This document shows, in pieces, positions 53,423 to 63,407 of a stretch of 64,000 nt of DNA. Positions within the stretch are counted from its first letter, which is position 1, and each line of letters starts with the position of its first letter. This DNA comes from Roseiflexaceae bacterium. Its GTDB lineage: Bacteria > Chloroflexota > Chloroflexia > Chloroflexales > Roseiflexaceae. The notes under the pieces were generated by a model. The model did no database searches. It saw nothing but the letters and a program-made list of their open reading frames with translations, and was not told the origin of the DNA. The stretch is from contig CANJHS010000002.1 of the NCBI GenBank assembly GCA_947474225.1, forward strand, positions 62,001 to 126,000, in the 5' to 3' direction. The position numbers and the translations under genes were made by a program.

Positions 53423-56413
53423 ATGGCACGCAATACGATAGAAATCCGCGGTGCACGTGAGCACAATCTCAAGGCTATCGATTTGACCATTCCACGCGAC
53501 CAACTGGTCGTGTTGACTGGGGTCTCGGGCTCTGGGAAATCCTCATTGGCATTCGACACGCTCTATGCCGAGGGGCAACGTCGCTACGTTGAATCGTTGT
53601 CTGCCTACGCCCGCCAATTCTTGGGACAACTCGAAAAACCCAAGGTCGATTACATTAGTGGTCTCTCTCCTGCGATAGCCATCGAACAAAAAAGCGCCTC
53701 TAAAAATCCTCGTTCTACGGTAGGTACCGTGACCGAGGTCTACGATTATCTCCGTCTGCTGTACGGCCGCGTCGGCACACAGCACTGCCACGTCTGTGGG
53801 CAACCCGTTGCATCCCAAAGTCCTGAACAAATGGTCGATCGCGTTTTGTCATTACCTACGGGCACCCGCTACATGGTCCTTGCCCCACTTGTCTCACGAC
53901 GCAAAGGGGAATACAAGGAAGTCTTTGCCGAAGCACGCGCAGAAGGCTTCACACGCGTTCGTGTCGATGGCGAACTCATCGAACTTTCGACTGAGATTAA
54001 ACTCAACAAGAAAGTCACCCACATCATCGAGGTGGTGGTTGACCGCCTTGCAGTACCAGTGAAGGACGACTCTGGCGCCGAGAAGGCAGGCAAAGGTAAA
54101 GCCGGTGCGGGAGCACAAAGCACCTGGGATGCGTACGAGACACGACTCACTGATGCCATCGAGTTGGCCGTACGCACCGGTGAAGGGAGCTGCGTCATCA
54201 CCATCGTCGACTTCCCCGCCGATACTCCTGCAGAGGTAGCAGTGGTCAAAGAATGGGTAATGAGCGAATCCAACACCTGTACTACCTGCGGCATTTCGTT
54301 CAACGAATTAACACCACAGATGTTTTCGTTTAACTCCCCGCAAGGTGCGTGTGCCGACTGTGCCGGCCTCGGGACCCGACTCGATGTCGATGCTGCATTA
54401 CTGGTACCCAATCATGCAATATCGATTCACGATGGTGCGGTACCGTACTGGGGAGAACTCCGCAAAAAGAAAGATGGTTGGGGCTACAAGTCACTGGCCG
54501 TCATTGCGGCACACTTTGCCATTGACCTCGATGCGCCCTGGTCGGCGTTGTCGGAACGACAGCGCGAAATCATCATTCACGGCAGCGGGAAAGAAAAAAT
54601 AAAGTTCACTTGGGCCAACGATGAGAGTGGTTCAAAAGGGGAGTTCATGCGCACCTGGGAAGGTGTCGCAAACGAAATAAGCCGGCGCTACAACACAACC
54701 GGTAGCGACATGACCCGCGAATTCTATGCTTCGTATATGTCAGAACAGATTTGTCCCACCTGCAACCGGGCACGATTGCGTGCCGAATCACGTGCAGTCC
54801 AGGTAGGTGGCTGGTCGATTAGCGCGGTATGCGCACTGAACATCACCGATGCACATGCATGGGCAGTTGCAATTGCTGGCACAGACACGGTCACAGTCGC
54901 CGGGCAACCAACCAGCCCCTTACAAGGCAATGCGGTGATGATTGCCAATGACATTTTGAAAGAAATCCAAGACCGGCTCGGCTTTCTCCTCAATGTCGGC
55001 TTGCACTATCTGACAATGGCACGTGCGGCTCCGAGTCTATCAGGGGGCGAGGCACAGCGTATCCGCTTGGCATCACAAATCGGGTCAGGTTTGGTCGGGG
55101 TGATGTACATTTTGGATGAGCCAAGTATTGGCTTACACCAACGTGATAATCGCAAATTACTGAATACACTCATCAAGCTACGCGACCTCGGCAACAGCGT
55201 TATCGTCGTCGAACACGACCTCGAAACCATGCAGGCAGCGGACTTCCTGATCGACTTTGGTCCTGGTGCGGGAGTAAAGGGTGGCCAAGTGGTCGCTGCG
55301 GATACTCCCGCTAAAGTTGCCAAAGTCAAAGGCTCACTGACCGGTCAATATTTATCGGGCAAGATGGAAATACCCACTCCCAAATCACGACGTCCCGGCA
55401 ACGGCGCGTGGGTAGCCATGCGCGGCGCAAAAATGAATAACTTGCGCGATGTGAGTATCAAATTCCCACTCGGTGCATTTGTAGCCGTCACTGGTGTGTC
55501 AGGATCAGGCAAATCATCGCTCATCAACGGCACGTTATACCCGACGCTTGCCAATCGGTTGAGCCGTATGAGTCTGTTGCCCGGTCCTATTGATGGGATT
55601 GATGGCATCGAACACCTCGATAAAGTCATAGATATTGATCAGCAACCGATTGGACGCACCCCGCGCTCAAATCCTGCTACATATGTCAAGTTGTTCGATC
55701 ACATACGCGATATATTTGCACAAAGCCCTGAGGCAAAGGTACGTGGCTATGATGTCGGGCGCTTTTCATTCAATACCAAAGGCGGTCGCTGTGAGGCGTG
55801 TGAGGGTGCCGGGGTACAGCTCATTGACATGCAATTTCTGGCAGATGTATCAGTGCGTTGCGATGTCTGTAAGGGCAAGCGGTACAACCGTGAGACGTTG
55901 TCCGTAAAGTATCGCGGCAAGACCATCGCTGATGTACTGGACATGGATGTACAGACCGCTCGAGAGTTTTTCGCCCATATCCCCAAAATCACACGTATTC
56001 TCACAACACTCAGTGATGTAGGACTTGACTACATTGCGCTAGGACAACCTGCAACGACGTTGTCTGGCGGTGAAGCACAGCGTATGAAGCTGTCGCGTGA
56101 GCTTGCGCGCATGGACACCGGCAGAACAATTTATATTCTAGATGAACCGACGACTGGGCTGCATTTCGCCGATGTGCAACGGCTATTGATTGTGTTGCAT
56201 CGTCTCGTCGAGGCGGGGAACACGGTGCTTGTCATCGAGCACAACTTGGACGTGATCAAAACTGCAGACTGGTTGATAGACATGGGGCCTGAGGGCGGCA
56301 CAGGCGGTGGTGAAGTCATTGCCATGGGGACGCCCGAAGAAGTCGCAGCAGTAGACGCATCGCACACGGGATTTTTCTTGCGCGAGATGTTCCACAAGGG
56401 GAAGACATTTTGA
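53423..56413 (+). CDS. uvrA: Excinuclease ABC subunit A
   Basis: The 996-residue protein starts MARNTIEIRGAREHNLKAID and has two ATPase modules: Walker A GVSGSGKSSLAFDTLYAEG near residue 31 and the second (GVSGSGKSSLINGTLYP) near 690. LSGGEAQR signatures occur twice. Zinc-binding Cys sets are CHVCGQ (about residue 120), CTTCG plus CADC in the middle, and CEACEGAG with CDVCKGKRY late. UvrA finds bulky DNA lesions and loads UvrB. It is longer than many UvrA because of a small Gly/Ala/Lys insert (KAGKGKAGAGAQ) near residue 225. uvrC is 3 kb away; uvrB is not in the window. Confidence 0.97.
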   Translation: MARNTIEIRGAREHNLKAIDLTIPRDQLVVLTGVSGSGKSSLAFDTLYAEGQRRYVESLSAYARQFLGQLEKPKVDYISGLSPAIAIEQKSASKNPRSTVGTVTEVYDYLRLLYGRVGTQHCHVCGQPVASQSPEQMVDRVLSLPTGTRYMVLAPLVSRRKGEYKEVFAEARAEGFTRVRVDGELIELSTEIKLNKKVTHIIEVVVDRLAVPVKDDSGAEKAGKGKAGAGAQSTWDAYETRLTDAIELAVRTGEGSCVITIVDFPADTPAEVAVVKEWVMSESNTCTTCGISFNELTPQMFSFNSPQGACADCAGLGTRLDVDAALLVPNHAISIHDGAVPYWGELRKKKDGWGYKSLAVIAAHFAIDLDAPWSALSERQREIIIHGSGKEKIKFTWANDESGSKGEFMRTWEGVANEISRRYNTTGSDMTREFYASYMSEQICPTCNRARLRAESRAVQVGGWSISAVCALNITDAHAWAVAIAGTDTVTVAGQPTSPLQGNAVMIANDILKEIQDRLGFLLNVGLHYLTMARAAPSLSGGEAQRIRLASQIGSGLVGVMYILDEPSIGLHQRDNRKLLNTLIKLRDLGNSVIVVEHDLETMQAADFLIDFGPGAGVKGGQVVAADTPAKVAKVKGSLTGQYLSGKMEIPTPKSRRPGNGAWVAMRGAKMNNLRDVSIKFPLGAFVAVTGVSGSGKSSLINGTLYPTLANRLSRMSLLPGPIDGIDGIEHLDKVIDIDQQPIGRTPRSNPATYVKLFDHIRDIFAQSPEAKVRGYDVGRFSFNTKGGRCEACEGAGVQLIDMQFLADVSVRCDVCKGKRYNRETLSVKYRGKTIADVLDMDVQTAREFFAHIPKITRILTTLSDVGLDYIALGQPATTLSGGEAQRMKLSRELARMDTGRTIYILDEPTTGLHFADVQRLLIVLHRLVEAGNTVLVIEHNLDVIKTADWLIDMGPEGGTGGGEVIAMGTPEEVAAVDASHTGFFLREMFHKGKTF

Positions 56414-56463
56414 GTGTAGTGCGCTGCCATGTTCCGGATTTTCGCTAATCGAAGGAATACACC

Positions 56464-57357
56464 GTGTCAGAACGTTTCAAAGTCGGGCTCGCGCTTTTGT
56501 CGACATACACGATATGGGGATCGACATACCTCGGGATGAACTATGCCTTGCAGTCTATTCCGCCTCTGCATTTAGCAGCCTTCCGATTCTTGGCCGCGTC
56601 TACGATAATGATGCTGTTTATGCGTTGGCGAGGGGCTGCTTTTCCGAGCGGACGCGAATTATTCGGTGGTATGGCGGTTGGCATGATATTGTTGGGTCTG
56701 GGCAATGGTGGTGTTGTTCTCGGACTGCACTATAACATTCCGACAGGGTTAACTGCGTTGATTTTGGCAAGTTCACCCATTTGGGCGGCGTTATTTGCTG
56801 GTTTCTGGGGCATGTGGCCCAATCGTCGCGAAGTCATCGGGCTGGTTGTCGGATTCTTGGGGGTCATCGTGCTGCGCTTTGATGGTCAGATTCAAGCATC
56901 ACCGGTTGGTTTTCTCTTTTTGATGTTGGCGGCGATGGGCTGGGCATTGGGCACCGTGCTCATCCCACGTGTCAAACAATCTTCAAATGCATACATGGCT
57001 AGTGGCGCACAGATGTTCGGTGCGAGCATCACATTGTTTGCCGCAGCGTTGATTACGGGCGAACAGGGAGCACAAACAGTGAGTGCGACGTCGTGGTGGG
57101 CATTTGGGTACCTGTTGGTGTTTGGCTCACTGATTGGGTTCACCGCCTATTCCTACCTCGTGCCACGTGTGCGTCCGGCGCTTGCGATTAGCTCAGCATA
57201 TGTCAATCCTATGGTGGCTGTTTTGCTTGGAACGATGCTCAACCACGAATCGATTAGCGCGTACATGCTCTATGCACTCCCGTTGATTATCGGCGGTGTC
57301 CTTCTGATGTCTTTTGCGAAACTCAAGAAGCAGCCTATCGCTGAAGCTGCTGCGTAA
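56464..57357 (+). CDS. EamA/DMT-family transporter (YedA-like)
   Basis: The 297-residue protein has ten hydrophobic helices with STYTIWGSTYLGMNYALQSI at the start, LHYNIPTGLTALILASSPIW, and ISSAYVNPMVAVLLG late, all DMT-superfamily marks. The WGSTYL start matches the YedA-type drug/metabolite exporters, for which amino acids or related compounds are plausible substrates. GTG 56464 has GAAGGA upstream. It follows uvrA by 50 bp and ends at a strong terminator. It is a different subfamily from the EamA protein at 50577. Confidence 0.88.
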   Translation: MSERFKVGLALLSTYTIWGSTYLGMNYALQSIPPLHLAAFRFLAASTIMMLFMRWRGAAFPSGRELFGGMAVGMILLGLGNGGVVLGLHYNIPTGLTALILASSPIWAALFAGFWGMWPNRREVIGLVVGFLGVIVLRFDGQIQASPVGFLFLMLAAMGWALGTVLIPRVKQSSNAYMASGAQMFGASITLFAAALITGEQGAQTVSATSWWAFGYLLVFGSLIGFTAYSYLVPRVRPALAISSAYVNPMVAVLLGTMLNHESISAYMLYALPLIIGGVLLMSFAKLKKQPIAEAAA

Positions 57358-57374
57358 CAAAACACTCGGCAAAA

Positions 57375-57402
57375 ACACCCCGTCACTGACGTGACGGGGT
57401 GT
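57375..57402. terminator. Bidirectional terminator between EamA and GMC oxidoreductase
   Basis: ACACCCCGTCAC and GTGACGGGGTGT flank TGAC, with an A-run on the left and T-run on the right, between convergent genes. Confidence 0.93.
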
Positions 57403-57421
57403 TTTGTCTAGAATCAGTTGC

Positions 57422-59050
57422 CTACCTGCCGCGCGCCACGATGCCATCAGCGATACGATACGCATTGGCAAGAATCGTCAATACCGGATTAAAGCCACCA
57501 TTGGTGACATGGAGTGAGCCGTCAGCGACATACAGATTCGTGATACCGTGGATTTTGCCGTTCCTGTCGGTGACAGAGGAAGCAGGATCATCACCCATGC
57601 GACAGGTACCGGCTTGGTGTTGACCCGCACTCAAACCAGGATTGGGAGGATTCCCCCACTGCCGTTCAACCCCAGCCGCCTCGAGCCATTCGCGTGCTTT
57701 GGTATGCATGTATGCGGCAGTACGCACGCTTTCGGGGTGAACCTTGCCAGAGAGACGGGCGACAGGGACGCCGTAGCGATCGCGGACACTGGTATCAAGG
57801 GTCACGCGGGCATCGGGCGTGGGGATTTCTTGCACGGGACCGGTAATATCGATAAATCGCGGGTAAGCATAGCGCATAAAGTCTTTGGCTGCCTTGCCCC
57901 AACGCGGCACTTCAGGGGGCATGAAGCGCTTCCAAAAGACAATTGGTAACGTAATGAATTCATCTGCCAGCATCCCGCCACCAATGACATTTGGATTGGC
58001 GTGATTGAAGTCAACTGTTCCGATGCTCACACCGGGCCCATCGCCGTCGTAGACAGGATTTTTCATCAATCCTATCGAACGGGGATAGACATGGCCCTGC
58101 AAATGGCGACCCAACTGGTCCGAGTGATTGCCCAGACCCGTAGGGGATGTGCTGGTTGCCGAGTTCATCAACAATCGCGGCGTCTCGATAGCACTCGCAG
58201 AGATAATCACGGTAGCAGCGTGTGCGACATGGTGCGTCCCATCTGCGGTGACGTACTCCACGCCACTCGCGGTATGCGCGTCAGCCATCAACACCCGGAG
58301 CACAAATGCCTCGGTGATCAAGGTACAATTCCCCGTCGCTACGGCACGCGGAATCATGGTATTGTGTGTGCCATTCTTGGCATCAACAGGACAGGCAAAG
58401 CCCACACAGAGCCCACACTTGGCACATGCGCGACGATTCTGATATGGGAGTGTATTGATGAGGAGCGGGGGCGTGAATGCATGCCACCCGAGCCGTTGTG
58501 CGGCATCAGCCAAAATGCGGCCGCGCAGTGTCAGCGGTACGGGAGGCATGGGGTATGCATTCGCACGTGGCCAGCGTTCCGCGCTTTGGGCAGAATCGCC
58601 GGCGACGCCGAGCTCGCGTTCGATGCGTTCGTAGTATGGTGCGAGGTCTGCATAGGTAATGGGCCAATCTGCCAATGAACTCCCGGCCGGGCGACCATAG
58701 CGTGTCTGCATGCGGAAGTCATCAGGCATGAAGCGCCATGCTTGGCCGCCATACAGCATGGTTGAACTCCCGACCGCCATGGCGTTGTTATGATACCCAC
58801 CGTGATGGGGGAGTTGTACGTGCTCGCTCCCGTCTGGGTTGACGAGTACGCGTGGGTGACCGCTATCTGGGCCGGTGTTTTGGCCGTACTGTGACAATCG
58901 ATGATTGCGAAGATGATCACTTTGTTCGTCTGCGTAGGTAAAGTGTGTGCCTCGTTCGAGCAACAGTACTTTGGCACCCGATTCTGCCAGAACCGCCGCA
59001 GCCACACCGCCGCCTGCACCTGCACCAACTATCAATACATCGTATGTCAT
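57422..59050 (-). CDS. GMC family oxidoreductase (gluconate 2-dehydrogenase large subunit type)
   Basis: The 542-residue flavoprotein starts MTYDVLIVGAGAGGGVAAAV, the FAD-binding Rossmann motif, with no signal peptide. HNNAMAVGSSTMLYGGQAW is the GMC signature and the C-terminal end has LYVADGSLHVTNGGFNPVLT. A Cys-rich loop (CAKCGLCVGFACPVDA) is found in several membrane-associated sugar and cholesterol-type GMC enzymes. The gene's ATG overlaps the TGA of the small subunit upstream (ATGA), the gluconate 2-dehydrogenase arrangement. It oxidises an alcohol or sugar; the substrate is unknown. No cytochrome c subunit is adjacent. Confidence 0.88.
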   Translation of the reverse strand: MTYDVLIVGAGAGGGVAAAVLAESGAKVLLLERGTHFTYADEQSDHLRNHRLSQYGQNTGPDSGHPRVLVNPDGSEHVQLPHHGGYHNNAMAVGSSTMLYGGQAWRFMPDDFRMQTRYGRPAGSSLADWPITYADLAPYYERIERELGVAGDSAQSAERWPRANAYPMPPVPLTLRGRILADAAQRLGWHAFTPPLLINTLPYQNRRACAKCGLCVGFACPVDAKNGTHNTMIPRAVATGNCTLITEAFVLRVLMADAHTASGVEYVTADGTHHVAHAATVIISASAIETPRLLMNSATSTSPTGLGNHSDQLGRHLQGHVYPRSIGLMKNPVYDGDGPGVSIGTVDFNHANPNVIGGGMLADEFITLPIVFWKRFMPPEVPRWGKAAKDFMRYAYPRFIDITGPVQEIPTPDARVTLDTSVRDRYGVPVARLSGKVHPESVRTAAYMHTKAREWLEAAGVERQWGNPPNPGLSAGQHQAGTCRMGDDPASSVTDRNGKIHGITNLYVADGSLHVTNGGFNPVLTILANAYRIADGIVARGR

Positions 59051-59457
59051 CGTCGTTCCTCAAATCCGATACTATGCCATGACGTTCCACGTGCATTGCC
59101 GCCGTGACGCGGATCGGTGTAGAATCCTTCGGCGCAGTGTTCGGCAATCAGTGCAAGAGTACTGGCTGCATCACAGAGCCACACCGCGCTGGTTTGATTG
59201 TTCCATACCGCAGTAATAAGGCCGTCGGCATCGACCGCAGAGAGTGCAGAGAACACCATACCATGCCGCAATTGCGCCTCTGCGTCGAGTGCCGTCAGTG
59301 TCTGGCTATACCGCAGCACAAAACCGGCACCATCTGCTTGGAGGAATCCAATGAGATAGGTATCGACTCCTGCTGCGATTCCCCCTGGGACATCGTCAGT
59401 AGGAATGAAGCGTTCAATGAGGGTGCGTAGCGTCGCTAGTTGAGTCGCGTCGAACAT
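59047..59457 (-). CDS. Gluconate 2-dehydrogenase subunit 3 family protein
   Basis: The 136-residue protein has ATLRTLIERFIPTDDVPGGIAAGV at the start and ends with FYTDPRHGGNARGTSWHSIG, the small-subunit signature. These proteins accompany GMC dehydrogenases and help their export or assembly. Unlike many members there is no twin-arginine signal, so the pair may be cytoplasmic. I chose ATG 59457 with GGAGG 5 nt upstream over the in-frame ATG 59496. The TGA stop overlaps the GMC start. Confidence 0.87.
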   Translation of the reverse strand: MFDATQLATLRTLIERFIPTDDVPGGIAAGVDTYLIGFLQADGAGFVLRYSQTLTALDAEAQLRHGMVFSALSAVDADGLITAVWNNQTSAVWLCDAASTLALIAEHCAEGFYTDPRHGGNARGTSWHSIGFEERR

Positions 59458-59507
59458 GGAACCTCCTGTGTGTATTGGGCCAATAATACCAGACATGGAC
59501 AGCGGTT

Positions 59508-61457
59508 CTACAACAACGACTTCAATTCTTCAGCGGACTTCCGTGTCATACCAGGAAGTGCAGCGATATCATCGACACTCGCAGCTCTGATTGCGTCGAG
59601 TGATCCGAATTTCTTGAGGAGAAGCTGGCGCCGTTTCGGTCCGATTCCGGCGATTTCTTCGAGCGTCGAACTTTTCATGGACTTGGTACGCAAGGCACGG
59701 TGATAGTTTTTTGCAAAGCGGTCGGTCTCTTCATCGATGGTCTGGACGAGTCCGAGGACGGGACTCGACCGTTCGAGCACGATGAGTTCTTTGGCATTGG
59801 GTAAAAGGAGGTCAAAGCGATCACGATTTGGGCCTTTGACCACACCCGCTATGGGTAAATGACCAAACCCGAGTCTTTTCATCGACTCGACTGCAGCATT
59901 GAGTTGCCCGACACCGCCGTCGATGAGGATAAGATCAGGGAGCAACGACCACGCTTCTTGTTCTTTGGATTTGGCTTCTTCCGATTGCTGTTCATCGGGG
60001 ACATCCGTAATTGAAAGCAGCACATCCTCTCCTGCTGCGGCAGCGGCCCGTTTGAAGCGGCGTTCAATCATTTCTTTGATGGAACCGACGTCGTTGGCGG
60101 TATCGATTGTTTTGATCCGAAATTTCCGATAGTGTGCTTTTTTGGGCTCGCCATCTTCAAACACCGTCATTGCACCGACGGTATTGGTGCCTTGGGTATT
60201 GGATACATCGAAGCACTCGATGCGATGTGGAGGGTCAGACAAATTGAGAATGGTGGCAAGTTCGCGGAGTCCAACGACCGATCGCTTTTCGCCGTCCATC
60301 CACGCTGCCCGGAGTTCTGCGAGTTTGCGTTTGGCGTTGGTGGTCGCCATCTCGACGAGTTCGCGTTTTTCGCCACGCCGCGGGACGGATATTTCGACCT
60401 TATGGCCACGCTTCTGAGACAGCCAATTTTCGATAATCATGGGTTCTTCGACGTGTTCGGCCAAAATAATATTGGGGGGAACTTCGGCTGCCGAATCATA
60501 GAATTGTGTCAAAAACGAACCGAGTAATTGGGCATCGTCTTCGTCTTCGGTGTTTTGCAGGGCGAAAGGCTCAGCGCCGATGAGTTTGCCGTTTCGGATG
60601 TAGAAAATTTGCACCACTGCAGAGCCATCCTCACGAGCAAACGCAATCACATCTTGGTCGGTCGTTACCGTACGCATCACCTGTTGGCGCTGGCTTATTT
60701 CTTCGATATCACGTATTTGATCGCGAATGAAGGCAGCCCGCTCGAATTGCATGTCTTTGGCGTGTTGCGACATGCGTGCCCGTAAATTCTTGACGACGTC
60801 TTCGGTTTTTCCTTCGAGAAAGCGGCAGACGGATTGGATTGTTTGTTTGTATTCTTCTTGTGAGACGAGCGTCGGCACACATGGACCGAGGCACCGGCGC
60901 ATTTCGTAGTAGAGACACGGCTTGCCGGTGCGTTGATGCCGCTTGAAGCGGTCATCGCCACAGTCAAACGGGGGGCGAAAAGCGAACAGCCGATTGAGTT
61001 CACTCAATGTACGCCGCACCGATCCGGCTTTCGCATAGGGACCGAAATACCGCGCGCCGTCCTCATAGACCGTACGTGTGGTCAAAATACGAGGCCACGC
61101 TTCGTTGATAGTGACTTTTATGTACGGGTAACTGCGATCATCCTTGAGGAGGACGTTGTAGCGCGGGCGATGTTGCTTGATGAGGTTCATTTCGAGCAGG
61201 AGTGCTTCGAGTTCTGAATTGGTCGTAATAATCGAAAAATCTGCGATTTTGGCGACCATCCGCCGGTTTTTATTGCTCAATTGTGCAATGTTGAAGTACG
61301 ACTGCATACGGTCACGCAGGGATTTCGATTTGCCGACATAGAGCACCTGGGCGGTGCTGTCACGCCATATGTACACCCCATACGTTTGTGGGACTGCTTT
61401 GAGCCGCTCGGTGAATTCTTCGGGGTTGATGACCGCAGTAGAGTGAAAATCTGGCAT
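59508..61457 (-). CDS. uvrC: Excinuclease ABC subunit C
   Basis: The 649-residue nuclease has the GIY-YIG domain at the start (YGVYIWRD...VLYVGKS), a cysteine cluster in CLYYEMRRCLGPC, a UVR/UvrB-binding helix pair (MQFERAAFIRDQIRDIEEIS), the RNase H-like endonuclease centre (ECFDVSNTQGTNTVGAM), and two C-terminal HhH motifs (IAGIGPKRRQLLLKKFG). It cuts both sides of a lesion. ATG 61457 was chosen; a GTG at 61469 overlaps the preceding FmdB stop. It is 2 bp downstream of the FmdB gene, so the two are one transcript. It is a partner of uvrA in the same window. Confidence 0.96.
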   Translation of the reverse strand: MPDFHSTAVINPEEFTERLKAVPQTYGVYIWRDSTAQVLYVGKSKSLRDRMQSYFNIAQLSNKNRRMVAKIADFSIITTNSELEALLLEMNLIKQHRPRYNVLLKDDRSYPYIKVTINEAWPRILTTRTVYEDGARYFGPYAKAGSVRRTLSELNRLFAFRPPFDCGDDRFKRHQRTGKPCLYYEMRRCLGPCVPTLVSQEEYKQTIQSVCRFLEGKTEDVVKNLRARMSQHAKDMQFERAAFIRDQIRDIEEISQRQQVMRTVTTDQDVIAFAREDGSAVVQIFYIRNGKLIGAEPFALQNTEDEDDAQLLGSFLTQFYDSAAEVPPNIILAEHVEEPMIIENWLSQKRGHKVEISVPRRGEKRELVEMATTNAKRKLAELRAAWMDGEKRSVVGLRELATILNLSDPPHRIECFDVSNTQGTNTVGAMTVFEDGEPKKAHYRKFRIKTIDTANDVGSIKEMIERRFKRAAAAAGEDVLLSITDVPDEQQSEEAKSKEQEAWSLLPDLILIDGGVGQLNAAVESMKRLGFGHLPIAGVVKGPNRDRFDLLLPNAKELIVLERSSPVLGLVQTIDEETDRFAKNYHRALRTKSMKSSTLEEIAGIGPKRRQLLLKKFGSLDAIRAASVDDIAALPGMTRKSAEELKSLL

Positions 61458-61459
61458 AC

Positions 61460-61834
61460 TTAGGCCCACCCCAGGTCAGAATCAGCACCGTTCGCTGCAT
61501 CACGGCGGGTGTCATCACGTTCTTGGTCGATCATTTCGTCGACCATTTCGTCCCAATCCGACCCTGCGTCATCGCCTATCGAGCGGCCAAGGTCTTTTGC
61601 CCAACGCGCAACAGCGCGTGGGTCGGACTCATCGACGCCGGAGAATGTCGAATCTACACCCAAGCGGGCAATGTTGGTGGAATCACCGCGGAGGTGAGCA
61701 ACCCGCGAAACCACACGTTGCACATGTCCGGTTTGGCAGCGCGGGCAGACGAGATAAGTGGGATCGGTAAATCCACGAACCAATCGCTGAAACGTCACAC
61801 GGCATGCGGCACATCGATATTCATAAATAGGCAT
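61460..61834 (-). CDS. FmdB-type zinc ribbon protein
   Basis: The 124-residue protein begins MPIYEYRCAACRVTFQRLV and CPRCQTGHVQRV, the CxxC...CxxC zinc ribbon of the FmdB family of putative regulators. The remaining ~80 residues are acidic and unrecognised (DDAGSDWDEMVDEMIDQE). Its role is unknown; it may bind nucleic acid or protein. It lies between nnr and uvrC, 2 bp before uvrC and 12 bp after nnr. Confidence 0.88.
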   Translation of the reverse strand: MPIYEYRCAACRVTFQRLVRGFTDPTYLVCPRCQTGHVQRVVSRVAHLRGDSTNIARLGVDSTFSGVDESDPRAVARWAKDLGRSIGDDAGSDWDEMVDEMIDQERDDTRRDAANGADSDLGWA

Positions 61835-61846
61835 GGCTGCTCCTGG

Positions 61847-63343
61847 TCATTGCGCACGCAGTTCCTGTACAACCGCAGGAATTGCTGCTGCGAGCTCACC
61901 GGCTAGGACTCCTGCACTCCCATGAACAGCTGCTGTTTTCTGCCCGGCCATCCCATGCACGGCTACCGCCAGACATGCTGCGCTATAGAGGTCACAGTGC
62001 TGAGCAATATACGCTGCGACGATGCCTGCGAGCACATCACCACTCCCCGCTACAGCCAATGCAGGATTGGGATGAGCCCACAGGGAAGCACGACCATCCG
62101 GACTTGCAATGACTGTGACGCTCCCTTTCATCACAATGACCTGATTCCAACTTCGGGCGTAGTGTTGGGCGAGTTCGACTGGTGGGAGCGATTCACATTG
62201 GCCTCCTGCAAGTCGCCGTAATTCTCCATAATGTGGCGTCAAGACGCAGGGAAGCGTAGCGATGACTGATTGCCATTCAGGGATACGGGCAAGCAGTGTC
62301 AATGCATCTGCATCGATGACGACGGGACGGCCGGACAAGTCAGCTGAAGACAAGAACGAGTGGAGAAGCGCTGCAGTTTCGTTACTGCGGCCGATGCCGG
62401 GGCCGACGAGATACGTCGAAAATTGCGATTGCATGAGCGCGTCGTGCGGGTTATCGGTCAATGGGACGAGCGTGACCTCGGGCGTCGGCCAAGCAAGAGG
62501 AATCACGTCAGGTGCGGCTGCTAATGCCACGATACCGGCACCACTGCGAGCGGTGGCCAAGCATGCGAGTTGCGCTGCCCCTGGGAATGTCGAAGAACCT
62601 GCCCAGACACATACAATCCCGTATGTGCCTTTATATGAATCTACTGGTCGAATAGGGAGCAGCGTACGAACGCTTTCGCGATCGAGGAGTCGCGTCGCAC
62701 GGCGGTCATAGGCAGGGATCGTTATTTCGGTCTTGAGTTCAATGATGGGGCCGGTGTGGAGAGAGGCGGGCAACAAAAGCAGACCTACCTTGACCGGACC
62801 AGTGCTGAGTGTGAAGTCAGCGCGAATCGCAACACCCGGAATTTCTCCAGTGGCAGCGTCGCAGCCCGAAGGAATATCTATGGCTATTAATGGGAGACGC
62901 GCTGAACGTGCGTTTAACGCGTCTATCAACTGCGCGAGAATATCGACTGGCGGGCGATTTAAGCCTATCCCAAGCAAACCATCAACGATGAGATTGACAT
63001 GTGGCACCAGACTCTGAATAGCTTCGACGTCCCAATTTTCGATGTAGTCTGCACCTGCCGTACGAGCGGCAATGAGCCAGGAATCGGCAAGTGGACGATG
63101 CCAGCTAATGAGCGTAACGGAAATGTTGGCCCGTGCCAATGCTGCAGCACAAACCAAGGCATCTGCGCCATTGTTGCCGGGGCCAGCACAGACAAACACA
63201 CGACGGAGTTCTGGCCATTGCTGTCGTATTGCCAACGCACACGCAGTACCGACAGTCTGAATGAGTGCTTCGGGAGCGATGCCTGTAGCGATGATGTCTT
63301 TTTCGAGTGCGCGCATTGTACTGGGCGAAATGAGGATTGACAT
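61847..63343 (-). CDS. nnr: Bifunctional NAD(P)H-hydrate repair enzyme
   Basis: The 498-residue protein joins two activities. Residues ~1-210 are the NAD(P)HX epimerase (RVFVCAGPGNNGADALVCA, VDGLLGIGLNRPP, IDIPSGCDAATG). The remainder is the ADP-dependent dehydratase (GTYGIVCVWAGSSTFPGAAQ, VIDADALTLLA, LTPHYGELRRL, GSGDVLAGI). It repairs damaged nicotinamide cofactors. ATG 63343 is preceded by AGG about 5 nt upstream; the longer TTG start at 63358 is less likely. It precedes fmdB and uvrC closely (12 and 2 bp), so the three probably share a transcript. Confidence 0.93.
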   Translation of the reverse strand: MSILISPSTMRALEKDIIATGIAPEALIQTVGTACALAIRQQWPELRRVFVCAGPGNNGADALVCAAALARANISVTLISWHRPLADSWLIAARTAGADYIENWDVEAIQSLVPHVNLIVDGLLGIGLNRPPVDILAQLIDALNARSARLPLIAIDIPSGCDAATGEIPGVAIRADFTLSTGPVKVGLLLLPASLHTGPIIELKTEITIPAYDRRATRLLDRESVRTLLPIRPVDSYKGTYGIVCVWAGSSTFPGAAQLACLATARSGAGIVALAAAPDVIPLAWPTPEVTLVPLTDNPHDALMQSQFSTYLVGPGIGRSNETAALLHSFLSSADLSGRPVVIDADALTLLARIPEWQSVIATLPCVLTPHYGELRRLAGGQCESLPPVELAQHYARSWNQVIVMKGSVTVIASPDGRASLWAHPNPALAVAGSGDVLAGIVAAYIAQHCDLYSAACLAVAVHGMAGQKTAAVHGSAGVLAGELAAAIPAVVQELRAQ

Positions 63344-63407
63344 GGCAACCTGCTTCAAATAAAAACGACGGCATGGTCGAAACCACGCCGTCGCACACGG
63401 TGCGGTG

